Source: Zygnema circumcarinatum (Eukaryota > Streptophyta > Zygnematophyceae > Zygnematales > Zygnemataceae). Taken from it: a stretch of 64,000 nt of DNA. The position numbers were made by a program, and so were the translations under genes. Where the stretch lies: the NCBI GenBank assembly GCA_037447605.1, contig CM074819.1:2169503-2233502 (forward strand), in the 5' to 3' direction. The notes beneath the pieces were generated by a model. That model ran no database searches. It saw nothing but the letters and a program-made list of their open reading frames with translations, and was not told the DNA's origin. Below, piece by piece: positions 1-11,597 of the stretch; positions within the stretch are counted from its first letter, which is position 1, and each line of letters starts with the position of its first letter.

Positions 1-3000
1 TGGCGAGGAAGGACAAAAAATCTGAAAAATTCATCCCTGCACAGCCGAGTAGAAAAATTAAAAACTAGAGGGCGAGAGAGGAGGCGCGAGAGAAAGAAAA
101 GAGAGGCGAGAAGGGGGAGGGGGAGAGGGGAGGGGGAGGGTGAGAGGAAGGGACAGGGGGGGGGGGGAGGAAAGGGAGAGAGGAGGGGGAGGAGGGAGAA
201 ATTAAGATAAAAAGGTGAGGATTTACCAGAATTCGCTCGAAGGTTCCGCTGGCAGAGTTCTTCAAAGTCGTCGGCGATGTTTCGAATGTCAGCAATGGCC
301 GCCTCCGCCTCTGCGTAGTCTTCTCGCAGCAGCCTCCACTGTGTTGCGAAAAAGAGAGAGACGGAGGGAGAGAGATATGGGAGAGGAAGGGGAGGGAGGG
401 GTCACGCGGGACTTATGGAGTGAGAGAGAGAGGCGGGAGAGTGGGGGAGAGAGCAAGAGCGAGAGAGAAACTATTTGAACAGTGGGTACGAGTAAGACGA
501 GCATGAGATAGCAGATTCTAACCAACTCAAAGGATAAACAGAAACAGGCGAACAAATCGAGGTTAGGGTTTCGTTCGAACCGTCCAATGAATGTTGCACG
601 CATTCAGCCAATTGTGGTTGATTGAAATTGTGTCTTCCTGCAAATATAGAAACGGAAACAAAAAAAAAAGTAAAAAGTAAGAAAAAGTAGACAATCGAAG
701 TGGGTAGTCAGAATAGGACGACCAGGTATCAGACCCTCTTCTCCACCTTCTCCAAAAGTTACTATAAAAGTCATACTCATAACTTATAAGCTCTCTCTCA
801 GTTACTAAAAGTTACTATGTTACTTGACAAAAAGGTATTCATTCAGCATTAGGGCATTGGAGCATTTTGTGATCGACCATGTTCATGACTTGATGATACC
901 ATCCACTTGGAACAAAAATGACCTCCTTTTCCTCCTGAATACATTCAAGCCATTCAGTCTGCAACCACAAAAAGAAGAAATAAACAAATAAGGTTCAATG
1001 TTTGTAGTAGAATAGGAAAGAAAAGGAAAGGAAAGGAATCAATTACCATAGAGCCGATACCAGCCCACAAACAACGGTCAACTGAACTGTCTGGAGACAT
1101 GGAAGGGGCAGTCAGACGCTAAGTTCGTCGTAGTCTATCAATAGCATCACTGAGAGAGAGAGAGAGAAAGAGAAGGGAGATAAGGGAGGTTCAATTTCTG
1201 AAATTCCGTAAAACTAAAAGCAATTTCCTTTTTGCAAACAGTAAGTTTGAGATAATACCTCATGGAAACGCGGGAACTGCGAAGATGGAACGGCGCTTTC
1301 TATGTTATAGACAGTTCTCTGGGAGTATCTGCAAAGTTCAAATCTTTGCAAAGAATAAATGGATAAAACATGCTCTATCAACATCAACAAGCTTCTTTCA
1401 ACTTTCTTATAGACTCACCTCCATGGCCCGAGCAAAAAATCCTCAAATTCTTAAACAATCGGAACCCTAAGCTCAGCAAGCACATATAAAGGGAAGGGAG
1501 AAAGAGGAGTGCAGGGGAGAAATAATTTCCGCTCCATACAATTTAAGCCTTTTCTTCCTCTTCCCCCGCCCTCTCCCTTTCCCTCTCCCTCTCCAACCCC
1601 CCCCCTCCCTCCCCCATCCTCTTTTAATATTTTAGACGTACTTGTGGAAGAGGAGAGGGGTCTTCTCCGGAGGGAGAAGAAGCCAACGCTTTCGACCGCA
1701 TACATTGGCCGACCAACTGAACGACCGTAAAACATCCGCATGTAACGGGGTCCATGTGCCTGCTCCTCCATAAACCTTCCTTTAGGGAGGGAGGGAGGGA
1801 GGGAGGGAGGGAGATACTTCATTACTTGGGTTTCGTAGTTTTAGGTTAAAGATTTGAAATTTTAGCGGCTATTTTGGTTTCAAGAAATTAGGTTTTCATA
1901 GAACTAGGTTCATGATTACATCCTCACACAGTCGATTATGCATTCAATGAAGTTCAAAATTGGGTCACGTAATAATATGAAATAAACAAAGATATATCGA
2001 GCGAGAGAGAACGAAAACGCAGTGGAATCAAAATTTGGGTGGAAAATTTTGATTTAAAATTAAAATTTGGGTAGAGAAAATTGATTACCTTTCGGACCCA
2101 TATACACGAACCGATAGTCCGAACACCCTTCTGATTCGCTATTATTTTTTTCCTCTCCCTCATCGTGATCAGAATACTCATTGAGCCAATCTTGAGAGAA
2201 GAAAGACGGAGTCGTGTACGCTTTATATTCGGGATATTCCTGAGCAGCATAAAATACCGCTCAAAAGATTAGTCTTATGCAATATATGATTACAGTACCA
2301 CTCAGCTTTGTAAACAGCCGAGAATACGGCCTGATAGAGGGAAAGAATGCAATGGAGAGGGGGAGAGGGGGGGAGAGAGAGAGAGATATGGGTTGAAGTA
2401 TACAAGGAGAGAGAGGGGTGGGGGAAAGAGAGAGGTAGAGCGAGAGAGGGGAAAGGGAGGTAGAACACGGGAGGGAAGACAGAGTAGTAGAGAGTGAGAA
2501 GGACGCAGACAGGGCGAAGAGAGAGAGGAACAGGACGTGAAAGGAGGGGAGAGAGAGAGAGTATAGAGAGAGGGGATGAAAAGAGGAGTATGGAGAGAGG
2601 TGGGGAAGAAAGGTACCTTCACAAAGTGCCAATCCTTCAAGTAGAGAAGTCTGCCATCACGATCATCACTCCCAGTGGACTGTCTCCATGCATTCAGTTC
2701 TTCCCAGTAAACAATAAATTCAGAAACCTTCATAGAAATTCGCTTCTGGTCAGTGAACTCCTGCTCGCCGCAGTCAGCCACCTGCAATGCAACCCCTGCA
2801 AGAAAGTTCAGATAAAAAAATTCAATTAAATGGCTTAATGCAAAAGAAAATTCGCCTCTAATCTCTGGAACTGTTCCCCCCTGCCCATCCCCTTCATCTC
2901 TCTTCACTCTCTTTCGCGCTTTAGTGAAGCGGGGAGGGAGAGAGAGGGAGAGAAAGAGTGAGAGAGAAGGGGGGGAGAGCGGGGAGAGAGAGAGGTAGGG

Positions 3001-3410
3001 GGAGAGAGAGAGGTCGTGGGAGAGAGAGAGGTCGTGGGAGAGAGAGAGGTAGGGGGAGAGAGAGAGGTAGGGGGAGAGAGAGAGGTAGGGGGGGAGAGAG
3101 GTGTAGGGGGAGAGAGGGAGGTAGGGGGAGAGAGAGGCCGAGCACAGGCCTGCACGTGTGAGGCTCCAAATTGCTCCCTGATGCGCTCCAGCGCTGGCCC
3201 GCCCCCTTCTGCCCGCCAGTCCCTCACAGCGCGCCACGTGTCCATCAGCCCCGTCAGCACCACGGGGCGGTTGCCCGCCATAAAGCGCCGCAGGAACTCC
3301 CCCGAAGGCAGGGCGCGCCCGTCGACACGTGGAACGCTCCCAGCCACTCTCAAGGTACAGGCATGGCAGTGGGGAGGGAGGGGAGGAAGGTCTCGGGCAT
3401 GTGCATCCAT
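1..3410 (-). CDS. JMJD4-like JmjC-domain 2-oxoglutarate/Fe(II) hydroxylase, 3' end outside window
   Basis: JMJD4 family members are Fe(II)/2-oxoglutarate lysyl hydroxylases; human JMJD4 acts on translation termination factor eRF1. Exons read on the minus strand: 3410-3156, 2781-2617, 2239-2089, 1759-1642, 1441-1419 (weak), 1090-1047, 958-878, 637-581, 338-227 and 36 onward past the edge. Phases agree throughout. Seen: an N-terminal VPRVDG...GEFLRRFMAGNRPVVLTG segment; VADCGEQEF; LYLKDWHF; DYRFVYMG; WTPLHADV with the HxD iron ligands (HAD codons at 1742-1734); VIFVPSGWYHQV with the third ligand His; EDTISINHNWLNACNIHW; and FEELCQRNLRANSGMNFSDFL. At least 346 residues are present, against about 460 in human. 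The ATG at 3410 lies at the edge of a CCCTCT repeat, so a further 5' exon is possible. The gene is head-to-head with the ZCCHC8 homologue. Family call is strong; the target is inferred. Confidence 0.85.
2358..2610. repeat. GA-rich low-complexity tract in JMJD4 intron 2
   Basis: Plus strand is dominated by GAGAGG/GGGAGA units, so the pre-mRNA strand is pyrimidine-rich. Reading frames through it (RERERE or LSLSLS strings) are repeat artefacts. Confidence 0.9.
2935..3138. repeat. Imperfect tandem GGTAGGGGGAGAGAGA-type array in JMJD4 intron 1
   Basis: Units of about 16-18 bp (GGTAGGGGGAGAGAGA, GGTCGTGGGAGAGAGA) repeat roughly ten times. They fill most of the intron between exon 1 (ends 3156) and exon 2 (starts 2781). 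Pyrimidine-rich on the transcribed-gene strand. Confidence 0.85.
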
Positions 3411-4107
3411 CCTCTCCCTCTCCCTCTCCCTCCTCTCCCTCTCCCTCTCCCTCCTATCCCTCTCCCTCTCCCTCCTATCCCTCTCCCTCTCCCTCTCCCT
3501 CTCCCTCTCCCTCTCCCTCACTTTCTCCCTCTCCCTCTCCCTCTCCCTCTCCCTCTCTCTCCGCTCCCTTTCCTCTACCACACCCTACACCCTCCACCCT
3601 CCACCCTAAACCCTAAATCTTAAACCCTAATTCCTAAACCCTCCAACCCTCGAGTGTGAGCTCGAGTCGAGATCCTCCAATGCGACGCGCCACGTAGGAC
3701 GTTTGGTCCGCGTGGCGACTTCCCATTGGAGCACGCTTGCCTTTTAGGAGGAGGATGGCCCTTAGCCCTAACTCCGACCTCCCACAACTTTAAGCGAAGA
3801 GCCAATCCAGGGGTACCACGTGTGCATACTTGCTGACATGGCAGGATGTGATTAGTCACGTCAGACAGTGCGCTCAATGGAGCTCCGTCCTTTACGTCGT
3901 CGCCTTCTCTGAGCTGCATCCATGGATGGGCATGGATGCATGCATGCGTCCATGATCTCATACCTTTAATAGCCGAGCGCTTATCTTTCTTCATCTTAAT
4001 CTGAAAGCAATTCCATTTTTTTATCCCGGATTCCAACTCTTACATCGTCCTATATTAAAAATCTCGTCGTGAAATTCGCAACTTTGCTTTCTTCGTCGTT
4101 CGCTGAA
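3411..4107. promoter_or_regulatory. Shared upstream region of JMJD4-like and ZCCHC8-like genes
   Basis: The region between the two divergent start codons. It begins with a (CCCTCT)n tract (3411-3560), then degenerate plant-telomere repeats (CCCTAAACCCTAAA-like, about 3600-3645) that resemble telo-boxes. ACGT-core motifs follow (CCACGTAGG near 3691, CCACGTG near 3818, CACGTCAG near 3857, TTACGTCG near 3891). An ATGGATGCATGCATGC palindromic stretch lies near 3931. The role as a bidirectional promoter is inferred from geometry; no TATA box was identified with confidence. Confidence 0.5.
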
Positions 4108-4866
4108 ATGGCAGAAAGCAAATGCTCTCAGAGGAAGCGAAGGGGTGACTTTCAGGGGTTCCCAGACGGCCCAAAAGTCGAAGTATGCTATGAAAGTCTC
4201 TCCAGGTAAAGGAGTAGCAGCGGCCCCCTTCCCTCTCTCCCTATCTATCTCTCTCTCTCCCTCTCTCTAACTTCCCCCCCCCCTTATCCCTCCCTCTCTC
4301 TCTCCCTCTCTTTTTCCCCTCACACACATACTCGTTCTCTCAGACATGAATGCACTTGTTGATGCTTACAGATTAGGAGGTAGCATTCAAGTGCTTTGGG
4401 CTGCGAGACAGCTGTTCCTTGGCATTAAAGACTTACCTTATCTCCTCTCTCTCTCTCTTTCTCTCTCTCTCGCTCTCTCTCTCTCGCTGTGTCTGGCAGA
4501 CAGAGCAGGAGAAAGCTTCAGGAGGCGCTGCAAGGCTGGGCCAGCTGGCAGGCTCAGCAGCTCTCTCAAACTGACCCTTCGGTATTTCTGCAGCTCCCGT
4601 TTGTTCTGACTTTGCCAATGTTTATTTAATGGAATATTTTATTCAATGCGCTTCGGCATAGCTCATGTTCTGCCTTAATTGTGAGCTTTCCATGATCAGT
4701 ACATGCGTTAGAGTTCGCGGGGGTAATCACCTTCACGGAAACGTATTGCTGCAACTTCCGCTGCAGGTGCTCTCGTCGGACATTTTGGAAAATGGAATCG
4801 ATGTTTTTCGACCATCCCTTCTCAAAATATCTGAACCGGACACTTCTTTGCTGGTGAGGAACATGG

Positions 4867-4904
<38 letters not shown>

Positions 4905-7378
4905 ACCTCACTTCCCCCCCCTCTCTCTCCCCCTTCCTCTTTCATGGGGGCTTGCACGCACACACAGTGTCTGCATCGCATCACCTATGAGCATTCGTTG
5001 AAGACTTAGGAAAGGCAGTGGTTTCTGAGGATATGCTATTTTCGATGGTTCTGCTTCACTACCTGATATTGACTTTGTCCTGTCAGTGACAGTGGTTTCT
5101 TTTTTGCAGCCAGTTTGGGTGGACATTCCTCGCGCAAAGAGGGTACGATCAAATGGCATTGCTCGAGAAAATGGAGATGCTCAAGAGAGTCGGACTCTGG
5201 AAGATAATCTTAATCTTAATCTTTTCGCTTCTGGACACTTGGAAAATGGAGATGTGAAGGAGGAGACTGTGAACAGCACCGTCAAAAGTATCTACACACT
5301 TTTCAACAAGAGTTACGAACTGGAAAATGATATTCCTCGTTTCGATCGGTGTATGGAAACTCTGAAGAGCCAACTTGAGTCTTCTGTAGCACAAGATATT
5401 GGAGTCAGGTCAGAAACACTATCATCTATTAACCACTATCAACCACTTATACCCTGAAGAAGGTGATGTTCTCTTCAGGATACTTTTGGGTTTTCAGAAA
5501 CGTTGCAGGATGCCGATGATGTCAATATTGATGTTGAATTTGATTTTCCAAAACTGCAGAGTTTCCCATCCTTCAAGATGCTTCAACTGTGGGTCGTACA
5601 ATCATAGCATGAGGGAGTGCTCTCACCCGAGAGATGCGGCAGCCATATCCGCAGCTCGGGACGAGCAGGAGCAGCGGAGAGGGGGTCCATCGTCCTCCTT
5701 TGGGAGATATCATAAGGAGCAAAAAAGCACTGCTCGATTGCTTCACTTTCATGACATACAGAGAGGAAATTTGGAAGCTCAAACTCGAGAAGCTCTCGGA
5801 CTACGGGTGCGTTCACATTGATGAATGGTCTATAGAAAGTCTGAGGTTTAATGGATGAAGGGGCCCTTCTTTTACGTAGTTGCAGTCGTTGTTGGGTGCG
5901 ATGAGTCAGAATTAGGGTTTGAGAATGCCATGTGGCAGAGAGGTTTTCTAGCAAGTGTAAGTTTTATGAAGGATTGGAGTGTTGGAAGACTCAGAGATTT
6001 TGAAAGGATTGTAGCTGAGATTGACTTTAGGGTGAGAAGGGAGGTCACTAACTTCAAAGGCTCAATGGCAGGAAGCGGAGCCACCTCCATGGATGGCTCG
6101 AATGCGTGAGCTTGGACTTCCTCCTGATTATGTGGAAGCAGGTAAGAGCTGCATGCATGCAGATTATTTCAAGAACTCAGTTTGTGTGAATGACATTTTC
6201 TCTTTAGATTCAATAGATTCATAGAGTTTAACTCTGACCAGAAAGTCTGACGATGATTCCTGCTAGTCGACAGCTTGTCATCAGAAGCTTGACTCCATGG
6301 ACAGTTGGCAATGCAGATGAAGATGGAGAAGATTTCATTCAGATCATTGATGATGTTGGGATTGAGAGCGAGAAAGATGGAGAGAGAGACGGAGGGACAG
6401 ATGGAGTGAGAGTGTTTGGAAGAGATGGAGATAGTGAGGAGGGACAGATAGAGCTTTTGGAGGATGGAGAGTTGCCAGAGTTTAACTTTCAGCACTTAGA
6501 AAGCCTAAAGATGGGTCCTTGTCGACAGCTTCCCAACAGATATGTTAAGATTTTGAGCATGAAAGATGGAGAGGGAGACAGAGAGACAGATGGTGGGACT
6601 GAGGGAGGGAGAGAGGAGGGGGAGATCATAGAGTCGTTGGAGGATGGAGAACTGCCAGAGTTTAATTTTGAGAACTTAGAAAACCCAAAACTAGTTCCGC
6701 TACTTGTCTATAGTTTGCCAGCAGATGGTTAACTCATCGGCCTTTGGCGATGCAGATGAAGATGAAGAAGATTCCATTCAAATCGTCGATGATGTTGGGA
6801 TTGAGAGCACGAAAGATGTGGAGAGAGACGGAGGGACGGATGGAGGGAGAGAGGGAGGGAGGGAGGAAGAGAGAGAGGAGGGACAGATGGATCCCTTGGA
6901 GGATGGAGAATTCCCACCTTCTCCAGAAAGACCCTTACCTCTTGAGAGACTTCCAAGAAGTGATCATGGAATCCTTTCTCTTCCGAACGATTCGAGCAGA
7001 GGACTGCATTCAGGTGGTGTACGGCAACCAGGTTTTTCTGACCAACGAAATTGGACTTGGGATCTTGGAGGAGGAAATGCAGCCACATTTTGGCAGAACG
7101 GTTGGACTTACAAAGACACAAATTCAATGAACATGGGACTTTCAACGCATTACTCAACAGGTGGTAGTGGAATACGAGCTCCCTTACCTTCCTCTCAACT
7201 CCTACATTCTCCCCCTCTACCTGCAACTCCCCCTCCCCCTCTACCTCTCCAGTCACCTCCGCCTCCTCCTCCCCCTCCACCTCTAACTCCTTCATCCCCC
7301 ACTCCCCCTCCCCCTAACCCTAACCCTAGCCCTAACCATACTGAGGAGGACTACTTAGACATGGATCTTTCCCCTTGA
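4108..7378 (+). CDS. ZCCHC8-like zinc-knuckle (CCHC) and PSP-domain protein
   Basis: ZCCHC8 is the scaffold of the nuclear exosome targeting (NEXT) complex and binds the MTR4 helicase; plants have zinc-knuckle/PSP homologues. Exons: 4108-4205, 4500-4581, 4767-4853, 5110-5408, 5560-5806, 6072-6141, 6317 to about 6700, 6756-7378; phases agree except at the poorly defined exon 7 donor. Seen: a helical RRKLQEALQGWASWQAQQ segment; a zinc knuckle CFNCGSYNHSMREC followed by HPRD; RGNLEAQTREALGL; and the PSP motif EPPPWMARMRELGLPPDYVEA, the hallmark of this family. The C-terminal half is lineage-specific: acidic repeats in which IQIIDD/IQIVDD cores recur, LEDGELPEFNF repeats, then a proline-rich tail ending DYLDMDLSP. 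An alternative extra exon at 5480-5557 (DTFGFSETLQ) is possible. Family call is firm; NEXT membership is inferred. Confidence 0.85.
4238..4492. repeat. CT-rich tracts in ZCCHC8-like intron 1
   Basis: Two pyrimidine-rich microsatellite blocks (about 4238-4320 and 4440-4490) lead into the acceptor CAG at 4497-4499. The second is nearly pure CTCTCT and doubles as an unusually long polypyrimidine tract. A third CT block (4870-4905) sits in intron 3. Confidence 0.8.
6317..6860 (+). repeat. Tandem duplication of an acidic exon in the ZCCHC8-like gene (offset about 440 bp)
   Basis: Sequence starting at about 6300 (GCAATGCAGATGAAGATGGAG) recurs starting at about 6740 (GCGATGCAGATGAAGATGAA), including the splice acceptor GCAG and the coding run to GGGACAGATGG / GGGACGGATGG. 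A third partial copy of the downstream GAGGATGGAGA block lies at about 6639. The copies encode DEDGEDFIQIIDDVGIES and DEDEEDSIQIVDDVGIES. Confidence 0.85.
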
Positions 7379-8027
7379 ACTGAGTAGCCGTTTCAGGTTT
7401 CTTTAGCCCTTGGAGATTTTTGCTGTTAATAGTATCTGAATCGGTTATTCCCCACGTTTATAATATGTAAGGTGCAATTAGTCCTTTATAGGAAGTCGTA
7501 TGGACAGTTAGATGCAAGGAAAGAGGTGGCAGAAATTTCATTTTCTTTGGTTTGGTCCATCAATTTGTAGCACGGTATTGCCAAAATAGGCTTTACAGGT
7601 GCGAATAATGTCATCCTTTACATTGACCTTTAGTTTTCTTTTCTTTTTTTGTTTGCTGCCCTAATTCATCACTCTTATTCGCCACAGGGAGGGCTCTGCC
7701 AACCTGACAACTGAATCAAATGATTTGATAATGTACAACCGTGACCAGTTTTCTTATTTGGAAAAGTAGAAACGCAAAGTTTCTAGTGGCTTGCCGTCCT
7801 TCAAAGACTACTCGGTGCACATCAAAACAAACCTTCCTACAAATGCTGCAACCAAATCTCATAGAAATATACAAAAATTGCAAGGAAAACTGTTGGGTCA
7901 TCAGCAGTAGCTACACGTGCCAAGCGCCATATACAGTCGATAGAAGCTGCTCGAGATGAAACGTGCTCGATCAGAACCCGAGGTACAATCTGAACCGTTG
8001 ATCAGATATCCCTTTTCCCGCAGCCGT
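7379..8027. other. Convergent 3' spacer between ZCCHC8-like and DCD genes
   Basis: Holds the 3' untranslated regions of both genes. AT-richer than the flanks, with possible polyadenylation elements (TATGTAAGG near 7465) but no supported gene. Open frames here are under 75 codons and show no recognisable domain. Confidence 0.6.
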
Positions 8028-11000
8028 TCAGAGATCACTTGGAATTTGAAGCCGATCCCAATTCGTAATCATGGGCTGCAGTTGTGATAATTTGTCATAC
8101 ATTCCGAGCAGCCCGCCGGTGTGAATGAACAGAACTCGGCGTCCCTCCCATTCAGTCGGTGCACGGGCCATGTCTTCCAACATCCCCTTCAATGCCTTGC
8201 CACTGCCAAAAATTCAGAAACAAAAAAACGAAGGGGAGGAAAAATTAACAAGGTAAGAAAAGCAACTAGAATTTCCATGGTTTTACTTACACCAATGTTC
8301 CGCAAGGTAGGTCGGCAGCTATGGCTTCATTCCCGTTGAAGGCAAAACCCCTTAAACGGTAAGCGAGCTCAAGGCATGGCCCAAGCAATTTGACAGTTGA
8401 AAATTCAATGCACCAATTCAATAGGGGTTTCAGTTTCAAACTTAGAAAAGTTTCGTACGTTTGTAGTTCATAATCAAAATGAAAAGTACTTCCTTTAAAT
8501 AAACTTCATATCCGGTTGTCTTTTGAAGTCTGGAAACCCCTCCTGCAAAGAATCCTTCAGTCCCACTGATGTGATTAAGTTGTGCCTCTACCCACTCACC
8601 TGTACACAGGATCGAGCACAATCCCGGTCGCTGCTGCGATGCTTCGGACAAGCTCCAACTCCTCCGCTGTGCTGATAGCGTAGCCTGATCCCTTGGCCTG
8701 TGAAAGTAGCCAGTTTCATCAGTTTCAGTTTCAGTTTCAGTTTATAAACAGCAGTTTCAGCTATATGAGTACAAAATAGAACATGGGCTTGCCCCAAGTC
8801 ATACTGAAAGAGAGCAACTTTTGATTGCTAGATGCACATCACAGAGTTCATTCAAGCAATTTGAACAAACGTTTATCTATAGGATTGGACATATAGGTGT
8901 CTCTAATCAGTTCTTTGCTGCAGGGAGGGACCTGTACCCTTTCAATTGGTATGACTCTGCAGTAAGTGAACCAGGACTTACATTCACCATTGTTAGAATA
9001 TCTCTTGAAGAAAGACCTGCATGGAAGCCATCTAAAAGGTTCTGCACGTAGTCGTAGAAGTAATCCGGATCATCGCACACGCCATATGCATGCACCTGAG
9101 GAGATGTAGAAAAGTATTCCAATGAATCAAGTTGAATTGTACGTAACAAGCCCCCCCTCCCCCTCCAGCATGAAAATTGAAGGATGTTTCTCCATGAACA
9201 ATAAATACCTTTGCTTTAATGCTGCTTAGGTGAGATGCAAGAGCCAATCCCGCAGTTGTCCCTCCACTGGCCCACCAATGAAAGCCCGCCACTCTCAGAG
9301 AGTATCCAAAGTAAGAAATGAGGGCGAAAGAATACATGCAAAGATTTCTATGTATGTTTGCAAAGTAAACCGCAAGTTAGGGGGGACAGCGGAAGGCCCC
9401 ACTGATGAGAGTTCCTTTCTATACAGCAGTCACAATTATGTATTTTGTTAAATTTTGTAAGACGTAGCAAGCAACGAAGTAAAGTAGACTTTGAAAGGCA
9501 TTTGAATGAGTTGATAGAATGAGATAACCAACCTTCCACATGCCATGACAATGTCGTCAAATCGGAGGGCGCCATCTGTCTCTCCATTCTGGAACTGCAG
9601 CTCCAACTCGCGGATTGCCTCAACATAGCCCCTGGTCCATGTTTACATCCAATAACAAGATAGTATTACTACAGGAGGGGTGCATATGGTCAAACATGAA
9701 ACAATGGTCAGGGTGAAAGTCGGTAGAGCGAGAGAGAGGGAAGGAAGGGAGAGAGGGGGGGAGGCAGAGAGGGAGGAAAGACTTTAAGTGGTTCACATTT
9801 TCAAATAGTTGGAGAGGCTTCACCCACCACGAACCCAAGGAGTTTGAACCTCCCACTGGAATGACATATGGTCGTCGTCCTTCCGCCCTCAGTTTACTTT
9901 CCAAGATTTCACCAAGCTTCTGCGACCGCATTGAGAAACAAACTGGTCTAAGCGCCTTTATCTTTGCCTTCGTCATGTGTTACCCCTTAAACAGCGTTCA
10001 CACAAGGAGGAATGCAAGCGCGACTTTCACCAGCAAATGCAGCTAACATTGCTGGAAATGCATGCTCTAGTTATTGTAAGAAGCTGAGATCCGGTTGTGG
10101 TAAACACAGGAAGCGGGCGAGAGAAAGCACGTTACCACGCTGCCATGGAGCATATACTCTTCTTTAGAAACTAGGCTGATGTGTGCTCCCACCATACGTT
10201 CTACAAGCAAGTTTCCAACGAGGCCCGGGTCCTGATCCACTAGGGTCTGCCGACAACAGTAGAAACAAACACGACGAGATTCAGAAACACAGAAGTTTCT
10301 CCCTACAAAATACAAGCGATTATCTTCACCTTTCTGCAAGCCTTTATGAGGGAGTGAAAAGTGTGAGGCGGGTGAGGGAGGGAGTGCGATAGTGAGGGTG
10401 GGAGTGGGCGGGTCACGGAGGGAGTGGGAGGGCGAGGGAGGGATGGGAAGAGTGAGGAAGGGAGTGCGAGGGTCAGGGAAGGAGTGGGAGGGTGAGGGGA
10501 AAGACAGTGGGAGAGGGAGCGGGAGGGTGAGGACGAGACTGGACGGGAGACGGTGGGAGAGGAGAGGAATATCTCACCTTGTTTGTTCGCAAAATGAGGA
10601 AGGTGTCAAGACCAGCATAGCGTGCCGCCACAGCAGTTGCTCTGCAATGATTGCTTTGGATCCCACCGATTGTGATCACACAATCCGCCCCCTCCTTTTT
10701 GGCGGCTGCCAACAAAAACTCCAACTTGCGGACTTTGTTTCCACTCAGTTGCATTCCTGTTAGGTCATCTCTCTGCAAGATAGGCCACGATTTGTAATTC
10801 TGGAGTCAACCCAGTGAAAGTTAAGTTCAGTATAGCTGCTATTAAAAAAAACACCCACTTTCTTTAAATGGTTTCTCTATCAAGAAAAAAAGGGGGGGAT
10901 CCAGATGAAAGCTAGAAAAAACCAGCTCCTACAGATTAACGCAAACATGGCCCACCTTGATGAAGACCTGCGTCCCCGCAGGTAAGCCCGGCAGATTCCA

Positions 11001-11597
11001 TCTGTGGATAGGAGTGGGGAACTGCTGACACGAAACGAAAAAAGCATAGGCTTATAAATACTGCATACGAATAAAAATTCTGAGTTTGCTGACACGTTTC
11101 TGGTTGTAAGGTGTTTTTAGAGTGTCGTTGCCTCCATAAGTTGCTGCGATGATATGCTCACAAAGTGATTGCCGACTCACATTGCCCAAACAAATAATGT
11201 TCTGAGGAACAGGTTCCAATGCGGAGGCCCATTCAGGAGGAGCGTAAGGTCTGACTGAAAGCATTTGTCTCTTGACACCTGCAACATCCTGTTCTTTCTG
11301 TTGCAGTGCTGCTGTCTTCTCCTCCTTCAAAACAGAGCCTGAGCCTCCCATACTCAGCAAATTTGTGCAAATTAAGGACGAACCAGTCCGTGACAGGCTG
11401 TTAGAGAACGATTCGCTGAATTTGTCGACGAAGCAGAGGCTCTTGCGAACCAAAGAAGGGCAAAGAAACGAAGAAAAAGCAGCCTTTTCATTCAGGTAAG
11501 CGCAAGGAGGCGTCAATATTCTCTCGTGAGAGGAATCGAGAGAGCGTAATCGAGCAGACTGTTGAATGAGAGCTCCTTGCAAGACGGAGGCAGCCAT
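8028..11597 (-). CDS. D-cysteine desulfhydrase / ACC deaminase-like PLP enzyme, organellar
   Basis: Members break D-cysteine down to pyruvate, H2S and ammonia (plant D-CDES); relatives deaminate ACC. Ten exons: 11597-11181, 11021-10956, 10772-10578, 10246-10136, 9919-9828, 9631-9533, 9266-9209, 9095-8988, 8697-8600, 8202-8028. They sum to 473 codons with all phases matching. Seen in order: [34 protein letters not shown] with the Schiff-base Lys of [99 protein letters not shown]-type [31 protein letters not shown]. About 120 Ser/Arg-rich residues precede the core and look like a transit peptide (plastid or mitochondrion, inferred). D-CDES is preferred over ACC deaminase from overall similarity to the plant protein; sequence alone does not settle substrate preference. 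Confidence 0.9.
8716..8762. repeat. CAGTTT hexamer repeat in DCD intron 8
   Basis: Four to six CAGTTT units. This is one of several loci in the window carrying the degenerate CAGTTY / GGAACT hexamer family (others near 14285, 19128-19323 and 30366-30640). Confidence 0.75.

Noticed and set aside
2904-3581. Long RERERERE / SPPTSLSPP reading frames
   Set aside because: Translations of GA/CT microsatellites in several frames and both strands. Only the part overlapping JMJD4 exon 1 (3156-3410) is coding.
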